This document shows, in pieces, positions 25,840 to 34,685 of a DNA stretch of 64,000 bases (the first letter of the stretch is position 1; each line of letters begins with the position of its first letter). The DNA lies in NCBI RefSeq assembly GCF_022026155.1, contig NZ_CP085041.1, positions 776,306 through 840,305 of the forward strand, in the 5' to 3' direction. The position numbers and the translations under genes were made by a program. The DNA comes from Dissulfurimicrobium hydrothermale (GTDB lineage: Bacteria; Desulfobacterota; Dissulfuribacteria; Dissulfuribacterales; Sh68). The notes under the pieces are model-generated. The model worked only from the letters and a program-made list of their open reading frames with translations, searched no databases and was not told the DNA's origin.

Positions 25840-26547
25840 TCAAATCTGTCTTGACAATTCAGCATCCGATGGGCGTACATAGATTGGCCTCAGTGTGCCG
25901 ATATCGCTACCGACCGCTCCTGACATGTATCTACGCCAGGCTATAAGGCCTATATTTTCCGCCTTTATACGGGCGAGATGGGCTGGTACCAGATATGCTT
26001 TTCTGTCTAGCGAGAGCTCTTTGTCTTCTTTTATGCCCAGAAGATGCGCACCGTCGCCCAAAAAAAATATCCTACCGCGACCGGGGAGTTGTTCCAGGAC
26101 CTCTTTCGGGGTTAGGCACTGAAATCGACTGATCCTTACGTGCCAGCCGTCCATCTGCCCTTTATAAAAGGCCAGATAAACCTGGGATTTTTTGGCATCG
26201 AGCACAGGGCATATGATATCTCCTTCGCAGCATATGATGTTGGCCGCAAGTGCATCAAGTGTAGGGACCCCAATAAGGGGGATGCCGAGCGAAAAAGCAA
26301 GGCCTTTTGCTGTGGCAAGGCCTATCCTGAGCCCAGTGAAACTCCCAGGCCCGAGACCTACTGCTATCATATTTATATGGGACCATTCCATTATGAGGTC
26401 CTTGAATAGCCAACCTATCGCCCTCAAGAGCCTTTTTGAGTAGGTCCCGCAGCCTGATGAAAGCGTGATCTCTCCCAAAAGGGTTCTGTCTTTAAGCACG
26501 GCAATCCCGCCAAACGGTCCAGATGTCTCCAGCGCGAGCGTGATCAT
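25840..26547 (-). CDS. tsaB: tRNA threonylcarbamoyladenosine biosynthesis protein TsaB
   Basis: A 235-residue protein of the ASKHA fold. 'LALETSGPFGGIAVL' starts the domain and 'AVGLGPGSFTGLRIGLATAKG' (about 63-83) is the TsaB/YeaZ signature. TsaB is the partner of TsaD in making t6A37 on tRNAs that read ANN codons. It is the last gene of the rpsB-to-rseP series on the minus strand, 12 bases after rseP. Confidence 0.93.
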   Translation of the reverse strand: MITLALETSGPFGGIAVLKDRTLLGEITLSSGCGTYSKRLLRAIGWLFKDLIMEWSHINMIAVGLGPGSFTGLRIGLATAKGLAFSLGIPLIGVPTLDALAANIICCEGDIICPVLDAKKSQVYLAFYKGQMDGWHVRISRFQCLTPKEVLEQLPGRGRIFFLGDGAHLLGIKEDKELSLDRKAYLVPAHLARIKAENIGLIAWRRYMSGAVGSDIGTLRPIYVRPSDAELSRQI

Positions 26548-26559
26548 TTAAATTGCCTG

Positions 26560-27648
26560 TTATGGGGTTGTTGTGACAGTATGAGCTATGCCCAAAAGTC
26601 TTATGATGTCGTTGTAGAATACAAACAACATTAGGGTCCCCAGGATGGCCATGCCGATCTTTTGTGCAAATTCCATCTGCTTTATCGACAGTGGGCGGCC
26701 TATTATGGCCTCGAGTGTAAAGAATGCAAGGTGACCGCCGTCGAGTACTGGTATGGGTAAGAGGTTTAAGAGTCCCAGGTTGATGCTTAGTATGGCAATA
26801 AAATAAAAAAGGTTCAGCAGCCCAAGCTGGGCCTGTTCTCCGGCGAGTTGGGCGATCATTATCGGACCTCCAAGTGTAGAGAGCGGGATCGCCCTCTGGA
26901 TGATTTTTAAAAAGCCCTTGGCTGTAAGGACGGTAAGCTCCCATGTCTTCACCGATGCCTGGGCAAGTGCCTCAAGCGGATTCAGCTTTTCTATTTTCAG
27001 GTCTCCGGCGGCGCTGATGCCTATGACAGGGACCTTCACCTCTTCGCCGAATATGTTTTTGAGCCGGGTTATGTTTGGCTTGACAATCAGGTCAAGCAGT
27101 TTTTCGCCCCTTTTTATTGATATAGATATCTCATGCCCTGGGTATTTTTTTATCCTTTCAGAGACCTCCTGCCATGTCTTGACCGGCTGACCATTTATGG
27201 CGATTATCTTGTCCTTTTTCGTGATGCCAGCCTTTTGAGCAGGGGATCCAGCCTGTACATTACCTATGTCCGGGAGCAGTATCGGATTTCCATAACTAAG
27301 GAATATTACAAAAAAAATAGCCCACGCAAAGATGATATTGAATAGGGGCCCGGCGAATACGATCGCCGCCCTTTGCCACACTGGCCTGTGAGAAAATGAC
27401 CCTTTTATTTCATTATCGGGCACGGGTTCATCGGGTTGCTCACCGAGCATTTTTACAAATCCGCCTAGCGGGAGGGCAGAGACGCAGTAATCTGTAGCCC
27501 CGCGAATTATCCCAAAAAGTCTTGGTCCGAAACCAAAGGAGAATTTTAGTACCTTTATGCCGAGGCGTCTGGCTACTATAAAGTGACCGAATTCATGGAC
27601 CAAGATAAGGAGACTCAGTACCAAGAGAAAAGACCAAACCGTCGTCAT
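26560..27648 (-). CDS. rseP: Site-2 zinc metalloprotease RseP/RasP
   Basis: A 362-residue intramembrane protease. 'LILVHEFGHFIVARRLG' holds the HExxH zinc site in the first membrane helix; a PDZ domain spans about 115-200 ('AGSPAQKAGITKKDKIIAIN'); 'LGLLNLLPIPVLDGGHL' provides the third ligand (LDG motif) near 310. It cuts membrane-bound anti-sigma factors or signal peptides. The ATG at 27648 overlaps the dxr stop as ATGA, which decides the start over an upstream ATG at 27687. The dxr-rseP order is widely conserved. Confidence 0.96.
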   Translation of the reverse strand: MTTVWSFLLVLSLLILVHEFGHFIVARRLGIKVLKFSFGFGPRLFGIIRGATDYCVSALPLGGFVKMLGEQPDEPVPDNEIKGSFSHRPVWQRAAIVFAGPLFNIIFAWAIFFVIFLSYGNPILLPDIGNVQAGSPAQKAGITKKDKIIAINGQPVKTWQEVSERIKKYPGHEISISIKRGEKLLDLIVKPNITRLKNIFGEEVKVPVIGISAAGDLKIEKLNPLEALAQASVKTWELTVLTAKGFLKIIQRAIPLSTLGGPIMIAQLAGEQAQLGLLNLFYFIAILSINLGLLNLLPIPVLDGGHLAFFTLEAIIGRPLSIKQMEFAQKIGMAILGTLMLFVFYNDIIRLLGIAHTVTTTP

Positions 27649-28832
27649 GTTATTATGCTCCTGGATGGCGGCGCAGAGGTCATGCATTGGACAAGGTTGT
27701 CTGCTTTGAGCCTCGCCAGGGCGTCCGCCCTCAACACATCGTCAAGTCCGTTTATTTCCTCCGGTGCGATAGAGGAGAGTACCTCGTTTACTATATCGGC
27801 TATTGTATTGAAACCGATACGTCCTTCAAGAAAGGCCTCAACTGCCACTTCGTTTGCGCCGTTCAATATGGTGGTGGCCGTACCGCCCACCTTTGCCGCC
27901 CTATATGCCATGGAAAGGCATGGGAATTTATCCATTGAAGGCCTTTCAAAGGTCAGTGGAGCGGTCTTTGTAAGGTCAAGGGCTGGAATGTCCAGTTTCA
28001 TTCGTTCCGGCCATGCAAGTGCATAGGCTATGGGTATGCGCATATCCGGAACAGCCATCTGGGCCACGATCGAACCGTCGGAATATTCAACCATTGAGTG
28101 GACTATGCTCTGCGGGTGGATGAGCACGTCGATCAAGTCAACCCTGATATCGAAGAGGCAGCTTGCCTCTATCACCTCGAGCCCTTTATTCATAAGCGTG
28201 GCTGAATCAACGGATATCTTTGCGCCCATTGACCAAGTTGGATGTTTGATTGCATCCTCGGCCGTAACATTTGCCATTTCCTCCTGAGACATATCTTTGA
28301 ATGGACCCCCTGAAGCCGTAAGAATAAGCCTCTTGATGTCTTCCTTTCTGTTTCCAGCCATACACTGGAATATGGCTGAGTGTTCACTGTCGACAGGGAG
28401 TAGCCTGCAATTGTTTTTATCGGCGATGGCCTTTACTAACGGGCCTGCAGTGACCAGCGATTCCTTATTTGCAAGGGCTACATCTTTCCCTGCATCCAAG
28501 GCGGCTATGGTAGGTATAAGTCCGGCTGCCCCGACCATGGCCGAGACGACTATGTCAACCTCTGGCATCTGTGCCAGCGCCCTATAGCCGGCTTTGCCGT
28601 AGAGGATTTGTGTCCTGGGTAGACCAGGCGTGTTTGCAAGCTTCTTGGCAAGTTCAGGCGTCATGACCGTAACAAGGCGCGGCCTGAATAACCTGATCTG
28701 TTCTGCTAAGAGTGCTATATTTTTGCCCGCGCCGAGCCCGACTACCTTGATTTGTCCATTGGATCTGGCCGCTACATCCAAGACGTTTTTGCCGATAGAA
28801 CCTGTGGAACCAAGGACCGATATGGTTTTCAT
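27645..28832 (-). CDS. dxr: 1-deoxy-D-xylulose 5-phosphate reductoisomerase
   Basis: A 395-residue enzyme of the MEP isoprenoid pathway, converting DXP to 2-C-methyl-D-erythritol 4-phosphate with NADPH. 'VLGSTGSIGKNVLDVAA' is the nucleotide site, 'LANKESLVTAG' and 'LLPVDSEHSAIFQC' hold the metal ligands, and 'LTASGGPFKDMS' and 'HPTWSMGAKISVDSATLMNK' complete the active site. Length is normal. It overlaps cdsA and rseP by ATGA at each end, so the three are translated in tandem. Confidence 0.97.
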   Translation of the reverse strand: MKTISVLGSTGSIGKNVLDVAARSNGQIKVVGLGAGKNIALLAEQIRLFRPRLVTVMTPELAKKLANTPGLPRTQILYGKAGYRALAQMPEVDIVVSAMVGAAGLIPTIAALDAGKDVALANKESLVTAGPLVKAIADKNNCRLLPVDSEHSAIFQCMAGNRKEDIKRLILTASGGPFKDMSQEEMANVTAEDAIKHPTWSMGAKISVDSATLMNKGLEVIEASCLFDIRVDLIDVLIHPQSIVHSMVEYSDGSIVAQMAVPDMRIPIAYALAWPERMKLDIPALDLTKTAPLTFERPSMDKFPCLSMAYRAAKVGGTATTILNGANEVAVEAFLEGRIGFNTIADIVNEVLSSIAPEEINGLDDVLRADALARLKADNLVQCMTSAPPSRSIIT

Positions 28833-29653
28833 TGAAATAGACCGTATTTTTCAGTAAGTTGCAATATCCAGTACATCATGGGTGTCGCCATAAGGAGGGC
28901 GTCTATCCTGTCAAAGATACCGCCGTGACCTGGCAGCAATGATCCTGAATCCTTTACGCCGAATGAACGCTTCACGAGTGATTCGGTGAGATCGCCGATC
29001 TGTCCTGTTATTCCAAGCGCAGCCGCAAGCGCTCCAATGAATATGGGGCTTGTCCTGTTAAAGAGCAAGGCACCAGCCCCTGAACCTACGATAACGCTGC
29101 TTACCAGGCCGCCTGCTGCCCCTTCTATCGTTTTTCCTTTACTTAGCACAGGGCACAGCTTGTGCCTGCCGACAGCGCTTCCTGTATAATAGGCCCCTAC
29201 GTCACCGGCGAATATTACACAGAAGAGAAAGAAGACCCATTCCCTTCCGGCCTCAAGCGATCTGATCAAGACAAGATGGGCCGCACACAGGCCGATGTAG
29301 GATGCGCCCATCAGGAATGCAGCCCAGTTCAATAAGGGGTTCGGCCATATCTTGACGGACGGTATGAATATCAAAATGCTGCTGAAAAGCGCAAGGTAAA
29401 GTCCCGCAGCAATGGCGCCGGGTTCAGGATTTATAATGGCACATACAACTGGCAAGAGTCCGATTATAATCCCGAGCCTGCCAACTGCATTTGGACAAGG
29501 GAATGTAATTGCAAAATATTCCCTTAGACATAAGGCGGTTGCGGCGATCACCATGAATAAAAACGCCATCTCTCCGCTGTGCCCGCCTTTGCTTAAAACG
29601 GCCAACGACGCCAGTGCAAGGATGGCAGCGGTGATAACCCTTTTCCTGTGCAT
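28829..29653 (-). CDS. cdsA: Phosphatidate cytidylyltransferase
   Basis: A 274-residue polytopic membrane enzyme with seven to eight helices, making CDP-diacylglycerol from phosphatidic acid and CTP. The C-terminal signature 'KRSFGVKDSGSLLPGHGGIF' with 'DRIDALL' is the CdsA consensus (S-x-x-K-R-x4-KD-x5-PGHGG-x2-DR-x-D). It supplies the substrate for PssA encoded elsewhere in this window. It sits between uppS and dxr, the normal order of this envelope operon. Confidence 0.96.
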   Translation of the reverse strand: MHRKRVITAAILALASLAVLSKGGHSGEMAFLFMVIAATALCLREYFAITFPCPNAVGRLGIIIGLLPVVCAIINPEPGAIAAGLYLALFSSILIFIPSVKIWPNPLLNWAAFLMGASYIGLCAAHLVLIRSLEAGREWVFFLFCVIFAGDVGAYYTGSAVGRHKLCPVLSKGKTIEGAAGGLVSSVIVGSGAGALLFNRTSPIFIGALAAALGITGQIGDLTESLVKRSFGVKDSGSLLPGHGGIFDRIDALLMATPMMYWILQLTEKYGLFQ

Positions 29654-29656
29654 ATC

Positions 29657-30391
29657 TTAAGATATCTGCTCGGCGGTAAGGCCGAACCTTCTTTCTCTTT
29701 TCTGATATTCATAGAGGGCGGCCATAAAGTCGTCTCTGCCAAAGTCAGGCCACAGGGTCGGTGTTATGTAGATTTCAGCATAAGCGGCCTGATATAAGAG
29801 AAAATTGCTAAGCCTTTCTTCCCCGCTTGTCCTTATTATAAGATCTGGATCCGGCAGCCCTGCCGTATAGAGACAGCCTGCAAAACTTCCTTCGTCTATG
29901 TCTTCAGGACATATCTCGCCCCTTAGACATCTTTCCGCAAGCACCTTGGCCGCCCTCACGATCTCAGCTCTGCCGCCGTAGCTAAGGGCGAGATTCAAAA
30001 TCATTTCTTTATTTACAGAGGTCTTTTTAATGGTTTCCTCAAGATATTTCCTTACTCTATCAGGCAGTTTTTCGATCTCGCCTATGGCCTTGAGAGCTAT
30101 CTTGTTCCCTAGGAGTTCATCAAGTTCACTTTCAAGGTAGTTATATAAGAGGTCCATAAGGGCATTTACCTCGTCTCTGGGCCTGCCCCAATTTTCGCTG
30201 GAAAAGGCATACAGCGTAAGTACCGATATCCCAAGTTCTCGCGCCTGCCTAACTACGGAACGAACGGCCTTTACCCCCTCTTTGTGTCCCATGACCCTTG
30301 GAAGGCCTCTGAGCCTTGCCCATCTGCCGTTTCCATCCATTATTATAGCCACATGCCCTGGGAGTTTTGTCAGGTCTTTATTGGTGGCCAT
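29657..30391 (-). CDS. uppS: Isoprenyl transferase (undecaprenyl diphosphate synthase)
   Basis: A 244-residue cis-prenyltransferase that extends farnesyl diphosphate to the C55 carrier used for peptidoglycan and O-antigen. 'HVAIIMDGNGRWARLRGLPR' holds the catalytic Asp; 'GHKEGVKAVRSVVR', 'LTLYAFSSENWGRPRDEV' and 'PDLIIRTSGEERLSNFLLYQ' are the other conserved regions. It is encoded between frr and cdsA. Confidence 0.97.
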   Translation of the reverse strand: MATNKDLTKLPGHVAIIMDGNGRWARLRGLPRVMGHKEGVKAVRSVVRQARELGISVLTLYAFSSENWGRPRDEVNALMDLLYNYLESELDELLGNKIALKAIGEIEKLPDRVRKYLEETIKKTSVNKEMILNLALSYGGRAEIVRAAKVLAERCLRGEICPEDIDEGSFAGCLYTAGLPDPDLIIRTSGEERLSNFLLYQAAYAEIYITPTLWPDFGRDDFMAALYEYQKRERRFGLTAEQIS

Positions 30392-30399
30392 TCTTTCGG

Positions 30400-30957
30400 T
30401 TAGAATTCCAAAACCTCCTTTTCTTTTAAAGCGAGGATGTCTTCGACCTTTTTGACGTGCCCATCGGTTATTTTTTGTATTTCGTCTTGTAGTTTAAAAA
30501 AGTCGTCTTCAGAAAGACCCTTGTCTTTTTTTTGAGCCTTAAGGCGCTCTATCATGTCCCTTCTGATGTTTCTTATGGCTACTTTGCATTCTTCGGCCAT
30601 CTTTTTGACCATTTTGACCAGGTCTTTTCTCCTTTGTTCGTTAAGTGGCGGGATGTTGATACGGATCATCTTCCCGTCGCTGTTGGGTGTCAGGCCGAGG
30701 TCGGATTTCAATATGGCCTTTTCGATGAGTCCAAGGACTGCATTGTCCCACGGCTGAATGGTAAGAAGTCTGCTTTCAGGGGCGGCTATGGTCGCCAATT
30801 GGTTGATGGGCATGAGTGTCCCATAATAATCTACCTTGATACCTTCAAGAAGGGCTGGGGCCGCTCGGCCCGTCCTTATCCTTGCAAGTTCCTTTTGAAA
30901 GGATTCTATAGCCTTGTCCATTCTTGATTTCGTATCTTTGATGACCGCATCGTGCAT
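30400..30957 (-). CDS. frr: Ribosome recycling factor
   Basis: A 185-residue protein that, with EF-G, splits the 70S ribosome after termination. The N-terminal helix 'MDKAIESFQKELARIRTGRA' and the C-terminal 'EECKVAIRNIRRDMIERLK' are characteristic. I chose the ATG at 30957 because GAGGAGG lies six bases before it; an ATG two codons earlier (30963) abuts that site and overlaps the pyrH stop. Domain and length are normal. Confidence 0.97.
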   Translation of the reverse strand: MHDAVIKDTKSRMDKAIESFQKELARIRTGRAAPALLEGIKVDYYGTLMPINQLATIAAPESRLLTIQPWDNAVLGLIEKAILKSDLGLTPNSDGKMIRINIPPLNEQRRKDLVKMVKKMAEECKVAIRNIRRDMIERLKAQKKDKGLSEDDFFKLQDEIQKITDGHVKKVEDILALKEKEVLEF

Positions 30958-30959
30958 TG

Positions 30960-31694
30960 TCATCCTCCTCTTACAATCGTACCTATTGGTTTTCCCATTA
31001 TTACACCTTTTATGTTGCCTGGGGTCTTCATATTGAAGACGATTATGGGAAGCCGACCGTCGCGCGCCATGGAGACTGCTGAGGCGTCCATGACCTTTAG
31101 TCCCATCTCGAGTACATCCTGATAGGTCAAATTGTTAAACTTAACCGCTTCAGGGTACTTTTTGGGATCTCTATCATATATGCCGTCCACGCTTGTTGCC
31201 TTCATGAGCAGGTCAGCCTTTATCTCGAGCGCGCGCAATGCGGCGGCTGTGTCTGTTGTAAAAAATGGGTTGCCTGTGCCTGCAGCGAAGATTACGATTC
31301 TGCCCTTTTCAAGGTGTTTAAGCGCCCTGGCCCTTATAAAGGGTTCGGCCATTCTACCGACTTCGATGGCCGACATTATCCTGGTCGATACCCTCCGTTT
31401 TGTGAGCGCATCTTGGATAGCGAGGGCATTCATAATCGTGGCGAGCATGCCTATTTGATCTGCCGTGGCCCTGTCCATGCCCTGGGCTGCGCCCATAACC
31501 CCTCTGAATATGTTGCCGCCCCCTACAACAACACCCATCTGTACGCCAAGTCCATGTATCTGGGACAGTTCATCGGCAAGTTCATTTACAGCGTCCTGTG
31601 ATATACCACCATGGAGGTCATCGGAAAGCCCTTCTCCGCTTAGCTTTAAAAGGACCCGTTTGTATGGTAGGGCTGTAAAATTCTTTGACGGCAT
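30960..31694 (-). CDS. pyrH: UMP kinase
   Basis: A 244-residue hexameric amino-acid-kinase-fold enzyme that phosphorylates UMP to UDP. '[18 protein letters not shown]' and '[20 protein letters not shown]' form the phosphate and UMP sites, and '[20 protein letters not shown]' plus '[14 protein letters not shown]' complete the fold. The tsf-pyrH-frr order is near-universal in bacteria. No clear ribosome-binding site precedes the ATG, so translation may depend on tsf. Confidence 0.97.
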   Translation of the reverse strand: MPSKNFTALPYKRVLLKLSGEGLSDDLHGGISQDAVNELADELSQIHGLGVQMGVVVGGGNIFRGVMGAAQGMDRATADQIGMLATIMNALAIQDALTKRRVSTRIMSAIEVGRMAEPFIRARALKHLEKGRIVIFAAGTGNPFFTTDTAAALRALEIKADLLMKATSVDGIYDRDPKKYPEAVKFNNLTYQDVLEMGLKVMDASAVSMARDGRLPIIVFNMKTPGNIKGVIMGKPIGTIVRGG

Positions 31695-31703
31695 ATACTT
31701 GTA

Positions 31704-32303
31704 CTATTCAGCCCCTATCTGGTAGCGTATAAAGCGCTTTATAGAGATATTTTCCCCCATTTTTGCCATGAGTTCGTTCAGGAGGTCTTGCACGGATATG
31801 TCGGGGTTCTTTACAAAAGGCTGTTCAAGGAGGCAGACTTCTTTATAGAATTTTTCAAGCCTACCCGTTACCATCTTTTCTGCGATATGTTCAGGCTTAC
31901 CGGCATCAACGGCCTGGTTTTTATATATAGCCTTTTCTTTTTCGATGATTTCCGTCGGGACATCTTCCCTTCTTATGCAGATGGGGTTGGATGCCGCTAT
32001 TTGCATGGCGATATCCCTTGCGAATTGGATGAATTGATCTGTTTTTGCTACAAAATCAGTTTCGCAGTTTACCTCCACCATTACCCCAAGTTTATTTCCT
32101 GCATGAATATAGGATTGTATGATCCCTTCGGATGTTACACGTCCGGCCCTTTTTGCTGCAACTGCCAATCCTTTTTGGCGGAGCCATGCAACCGCCTTTT
32201 CCATGTCGCCGCCGCATTCTTGAAGCGCCTTTTTGCAATCCATCATTCCTGCATTGGTCCTATCCCTTAATTCCTTGACCTTTGCAGCAGATATATCAAC
32301 CAT
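31704..32303 (-). CDS. tsf: Elongation factor Ts
   Basis: A 199-residue short-form EF-Ts, the nucleotide exchange factor of EF-Tu. '[20 protein letters not shown]' with the following '[11 protein letters not shown]' is the N-terminal signature, and '[19 protein letters not shown]' the second conserved block containing the TDF motif. The length matches the compact bacterial form lacking part of the C-terminal domain. AGGAG precedes the ATG. It follows rpsB after about 70 bases. Confidence 0.96.
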   Translation of the reverse strand: MVDISAAKVKELRDRTNAGMMDCKKALQECGGDMEKAVAWLRQKGLAVAAKRAGRVTSEGIIQSYIHAGNKLGVMVEVNCETDFVAKTDQFIQFARDIAMQIAASNPICIRREDVPTEIIEKEKAIYKNQAVDAGKPEHIAEKMVTGRLEKFYKEVCLLEQPFVKNPDISVQDLLNELMAKMGENISIKRFIRYQIGAE

Positions 32304-32374
32304 GATAACTCCTCCAAGAAATTGTCTTTAAGTTTAATCAAAATGAATAAAGTGTGATTATCACAGAGGCCTTG

Positions 32375-33181
32375 TTAGGCCTCGACCGCTGTATATTCCT
32401 CTTCAACTTCAACGACGGTCTCTTCGACTGTATTTTTATCAGCCCCCATCTCTTCTTCTGTGACGGCCTTGTCAGTCGCGGCCTGCTGGGCCTCGGCGAG
32501 CCGCTGCCTGCCTTCAATTATGGCGTCGGCCATCTTGGCCGTTATTAGTCTTATGGCGCGTATTGCATCGTCGTTGCCTGGTATAGGATAGTCGATCCCA
32601 TCAGGGTCGCAGTTGGTGTCAACGATCGCCACCACAGGTATCCCAAGTTTTTTGGCCTCTTTTACCGCTATCTCTTCTTCGTTTGAATCGACTATGAACA
32701 AGGCCGATGGTAAGGATGTCATATTTTTTATCCCACCGATGTTAAGTGTGAGTTTTTCACGTAACCTATTCATCAGCAGGATCTCTTTCTTGGGAAATCT
32801 CTCTATGCTGCCGTCTTCAAACATGGCATCGAGACGTTTCAATTTTTCGATCCCTTTTTGAATCGTATGAAAATTTGTTAGCGTCCCACCCAACCATCTG
32901 TTATTGACGTACGGCATTTCACACCGTATGGCCTCTTCGGCTATAGCGTCCTGTGCCTGTTTTTTTGTGCCTATAAAAAGTACTATACCCCCTGCTTCGG
33001 CTATATTGCTTACAAAATCATATGCGGTCTTAAAAAATTTTACGGTTTTTTGGAGATCTATTATATAGATACCATTTCTTGCCCCAAAGATATATGGCTT
33101 CATCTTTGGGTTCCATCGCCTAGTCTGATGTCCGAAATGTACCCCCGCCTCTAAAAGTTGTTTCATTGTTACGTAACCCAT
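32375..33181 (-). CDS. rpsB: 30S ribosomal protein S2
   Basis: A 268-residue S2 protein. '[20 protein letters not shown]' and '[17 protein letters not shown]' form the N-terminal signature; '[16 protein letters not shown]', '[12 protein letters not shown]' and '[20 protein letters not shown]' follow. A C-terminal acidic extension ('[16 protein letters not shown]') is longer than in E. coli. The start is fixed by AGGAGG five bases before ATG 33181. It is the first gene of the long minus-strand operon and has a structured leader. Confidence 0.97.
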   Translation of the reverse strand: MGYVTMKQLLEAGVHFGHQTRRWNPKMKPYIFGARNGIYIIDLQKTVKFFKTAYDFVSNIAEAGGIVLFIGTKKQAQDAIAEEAIRCEMPYVNNRWLGGTLTNFHTIQKGIEKLKRLDAMFEDGSIERFPKKEILLMNRLREKLTLNIGGIKNMTSLPSALFIVDSNEEEIAVKEAKKLGIPVVAIVDTNCDPDGIDYPIPGNDDAIRAIRLITAKMADAIIEGRQRLAEAQQAATDKAVTEEEMGADKNTVEETVVEVEEEYTAVEA

Positions 33182-33262
33182 AGGTCCTCCTAAAGTGGTT
33201 TTTCCACCACCAAGCTTTAAAAAAGATATGCCCGTCTTGCCTATTAAGACGGCACCACGTGG
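33182..33262 (-). promoter_or_regulatory. Structured 5' leader of rpsB, possible S2 autoregulatory element
   Basis: Between the candidate promoter and the rpsB start codon lie a 7-bp perfect hairpin (CCGTCTT at 33232-33238 pairing with AAGACGG at 33246-33252), a GTGG/CCAC hairpin with an A-rich loop close to the ribosome-binding site (33195-33207) and the palindrome CCACGTGG (33255-33262). Many bacteria control rpsB-tsf by S2 binding its own leader. The fold here fits that idea, but I have not matched a specific leader class. Confidence 0.35.
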
Positions 33263-33294
33263 AGTTGCCTGGTGTGTGTAATTTAAATCTGTTC

Positions 33295-33323
33295 TTTGTA
33301 ACACCGAGGCAGAAGTTTTGCAA
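33295..33323 (-). promoter_or_regulatory. Candidate promoter of the rpsB operon
   Basis: On the minus strand TTGCAA (33323-33318) is followed after 17 bases by TACAAA (33300-33295), preceded by an extended -10 TG. This is a good sigma70-type match and would give a leader of a little over 100 bases. Confidence 0.45.
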
Positions 33324-33345
33324 GCATATGGGGGTCGATATAAAT

Positions 33346-33378
33346 AAAAAAGGGCGATATGATATCGCCCTTTTTTTT
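33346..33378 (-). terminator. Rho-independent terminator after hsp20
   Basis: A perfect 8-bp stem GGGCGATA (33352-33359) / TATCGCCC (33363-33370) with a three-base loop has A6 on one side and T8 on the other, so it can act on both strands. On the minus strand it lies just past the hsp20 stop and insulates hsp20 from rpsB. Confidence 0.8.
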
Positions 33379-33396
33379 GAATCGAATCTAATTTTT

Positions 33397-33840
33397 TCAG
33401 GCGGTTTTGATTTCTATCTGTTTCGGCTTAACCTCCTCTTTTTTGGGCAAGACCAGTTTTAAAACCCCCTTTTCATATGTTGCAGTGGCTTTTTCGGCAT
33501 CTATGGATACCGGCAACCTTATCATCCTTGAAAAGGAACCGTATCTTGTTTCGACACGGTGATAATTTTCGTCTTTTTCTTCTGTCTTTCTCTGTTTCTC
33601 ACCCTTGATGGTGAGCATATCGCCTGCAATGGAGATGTCTATATCTTTGGCATCCATGCCAGGCACTTCAGCTTTTATGATGAGATTGTCTTTGGTTTCG
33701 GAGAGATCAATGGAAGGGATCCATGTGCCCTCGGTGCTCACCAGTTCGCCACCGCCAAAAAAATCTTCCCACACCTTGTCCATCTCTCTCCTCAGATTAC
33801 TTAGCTCCCGGAACGGTCTCCACGGTTGGATCTCAAACAT
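33397..33840 (-). CDS. Small heat shock protein, Hsp20 family
   Basis: A 147-residue alpha-crystallin-type chaperone. The core beta-sandwich spans about 42-135: '[20 protein letters not shown]' begins it, '[20 protein letters not shown]' is the central part and '[15 protein letters not shown]' with '[17 protein letters not shown]' the conserved A-x-x-x-n-GVL end. It holds unfolding proteins in a refoldable state. The C-terminal 'PKQIEIKTA' contains the IxI motif used for oligomer assembly. A GGAGGAGATGAG tract precedes the ATG, and a weak promoter (TTGACT at 33897-33892, TATTTT after 16 bases) lies upstream. A strong terminator follows. Confidence 0.95.
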   Translation of the reverse strand: MFEIQPWRPFRELSNLRREMDKVWEDFFGGGELVSTEGTWIPSIDLSETKDNLIIKAEVPGMDAKDIDISIAGDMLTIKGEKQRKTEEKDENYHRVETRYGSFSRMIRLPVSIDAEKATATYEKGVLKLVLPKKEEVKPKQIEIKTA

Positions 33841-33930
33841 AGCTCATCTCCTCCTTTCTTTTTTTGAAAAAAATAAGATTTGATAATATAAAGTCAAGTG
33901 GAGATGAGTTTATAGCCTCACAGCATAAAT

Positions 33931-33959
33931 AAAAGACCCTCTTTTTCAGAGGGTCTTTT
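33931..33959 (-). terminator. Terminator of the repeat-bearing lipoprotein gene
   Basis: An 11-bp perfect hairpin AAAAGACCCTC (33931-33941) / GAGGGTCTTTT (33949-33959) with a seven-base loop. The arms carry A and T runs at their ends, so it works in either direction. It lies 30 bases past the lipoprotein stop and just upstream of the hsp20 promoter. Confidence 0.8.
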
Positions 33960-33988
33960 ATTCTCATGTTTTTGAGGTTGTTTGACTA

Positions 33989-34309
33989 TTATTTCGTCTT
34001 GGGGGCTTCGGGTGTTGCTGCAGGTGCTGCCTGCTCAGTAGCAGGTGCCGCCGGCTTAGCCTCTTCCTTTGGTGTTGCTGCAGGTGCTGCCTGCTCAGTA
34101 GCAGGTGCCGCCGGCTTAGCCTCTTCCTTTGGTGTTGCTGCAGGTGCTGCCTGCTCAGTAGCAGGTGCCGCCTCTTCTACCTTGGGTGCAGGTGCTGCCT
34201 GCTCAGTGGTTGTCCCTTCTTTCTTTTCTTCAGATTTTGAGCACGCCACAAGCCCGCCCATAAGGGAAACTGAAACCAATACTGCGATCAAGAGATTCAG
34301 CTTTTTCAT
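33989..34309 (-). CDS. Ala/Pro/Glu-rich repeat lipoprotein
   Basis: A 106-residue predicted lipoprotein. 'MKKLNLLIAVLVSVSLMGG' is the signal and 'LVAC' the lipobox, with Cys 23 the lipidated residue. 'SKSEEKKEG' follows. The rest is low-complexity: three copies of 'AAPATEQAAPAATP' joined by 'KEEAKP', encoded by perfect 60-base DNA repeats. Such an extended Pro/Ala arm could cross the periplasm or the peptidoglycan. It has its own strong promoter and terminator, so it is a single-gene unit and may be abundant. No catalytic domain. Function unknown. Confidence 0.75.
   Translation of the reverse strand: MKKLNLLIAVLVSVSLMGGLVACSKSEEKKEGTTTEQAAPAPKVEEAAPATEQAAPAATPKEEAKPAAPATEQAAPAATPKEEAKPAAPATEQAAPAATPEAPKTK
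34011..34172 (-). repeat. Perfect 60-bp tandem repeat inside the lipoprotein gene
   Basis: Units at 34011-34070 and 34071-34130 are identical base for base, and a third unit begins at 34131 and stays identical for 42 bases (to 34172). The period is a multiple of three, so each unit adds 20 residues in frame. Identity at the DNA level, including third codon positions, shows recent duplication; copy number may vary between strains. Confidence 0.95.
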
Positions 34310-34386
34310 TCTCCTTCTCCTTTTCTGATGTTGGCTCTAGAGGCCTAAATTTTTTGATAAAAATCGATCTTAATTTAATTTAAGAT

Positions 34387-34414
34387 ATTATACAAATATT
34401 ATTTGAATCGTCAA
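34387..34414 (-). promoter_or_regulatory. Strong sigma70-type promoter of the lipoprotein gene
   Basis: On the minus strand TTGACG (34414-34409) and a perfect TATAAT (34392-34387) are separated by 16 bases. The start codon is about 78 bases downstream. AAGGAGAAGGAG precedes the ATG. Confidence 0.65.
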
Positions 34415-34685
34415 GTATTATTGATCACAATGGAACAATAAATCAATGATGGCCGTTGACATCAAGGCCGCCGCTAAGTATCTTGAATCATCTGTGGGTA
34501 AGCGCACATCTTTTTTTGAGGTTATGTTTTACCCTGAGGCTGTAAAGGTCAGCTCTTCTTTATCGTCCTGTTCATCAACCCTTGCCTTGCTTTTGGGTTC
34601 TGCCATGCTTGGGGCAAGCTAAATTTTAAATATTATAAAATATTGAGGTCGAAATCAATCTAAATTTTTTAGATAGAGGTGTTAT
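34415..34685 (+). other. Intergenic region between the lipoprotein gene and the ppiC-wzm operon
   Basis: This stretch, 5' of two divergent genes, holds no convincing gene. A plus-strand frame at 34446-34622 would give 58 residues ('MMAVDIKAAAKYLESSVG' at its start) but has no ribosome-binding site. A 25-residue minus-strand frame at 34606-34529 is hydrophilic and equally unsupported. AT-rich sequence just before 34686 probably contains the ppiC promoter, but I could not place boxes. Confidence 0.3.

Noticed and set aside
34446-34622. 58-residue plus-strand gene before ppiC
   Set aside because: No ribosome-binding site, biased Ser/Leu-rich tail, and an equally open short frame on the other strand; left as unannotated.
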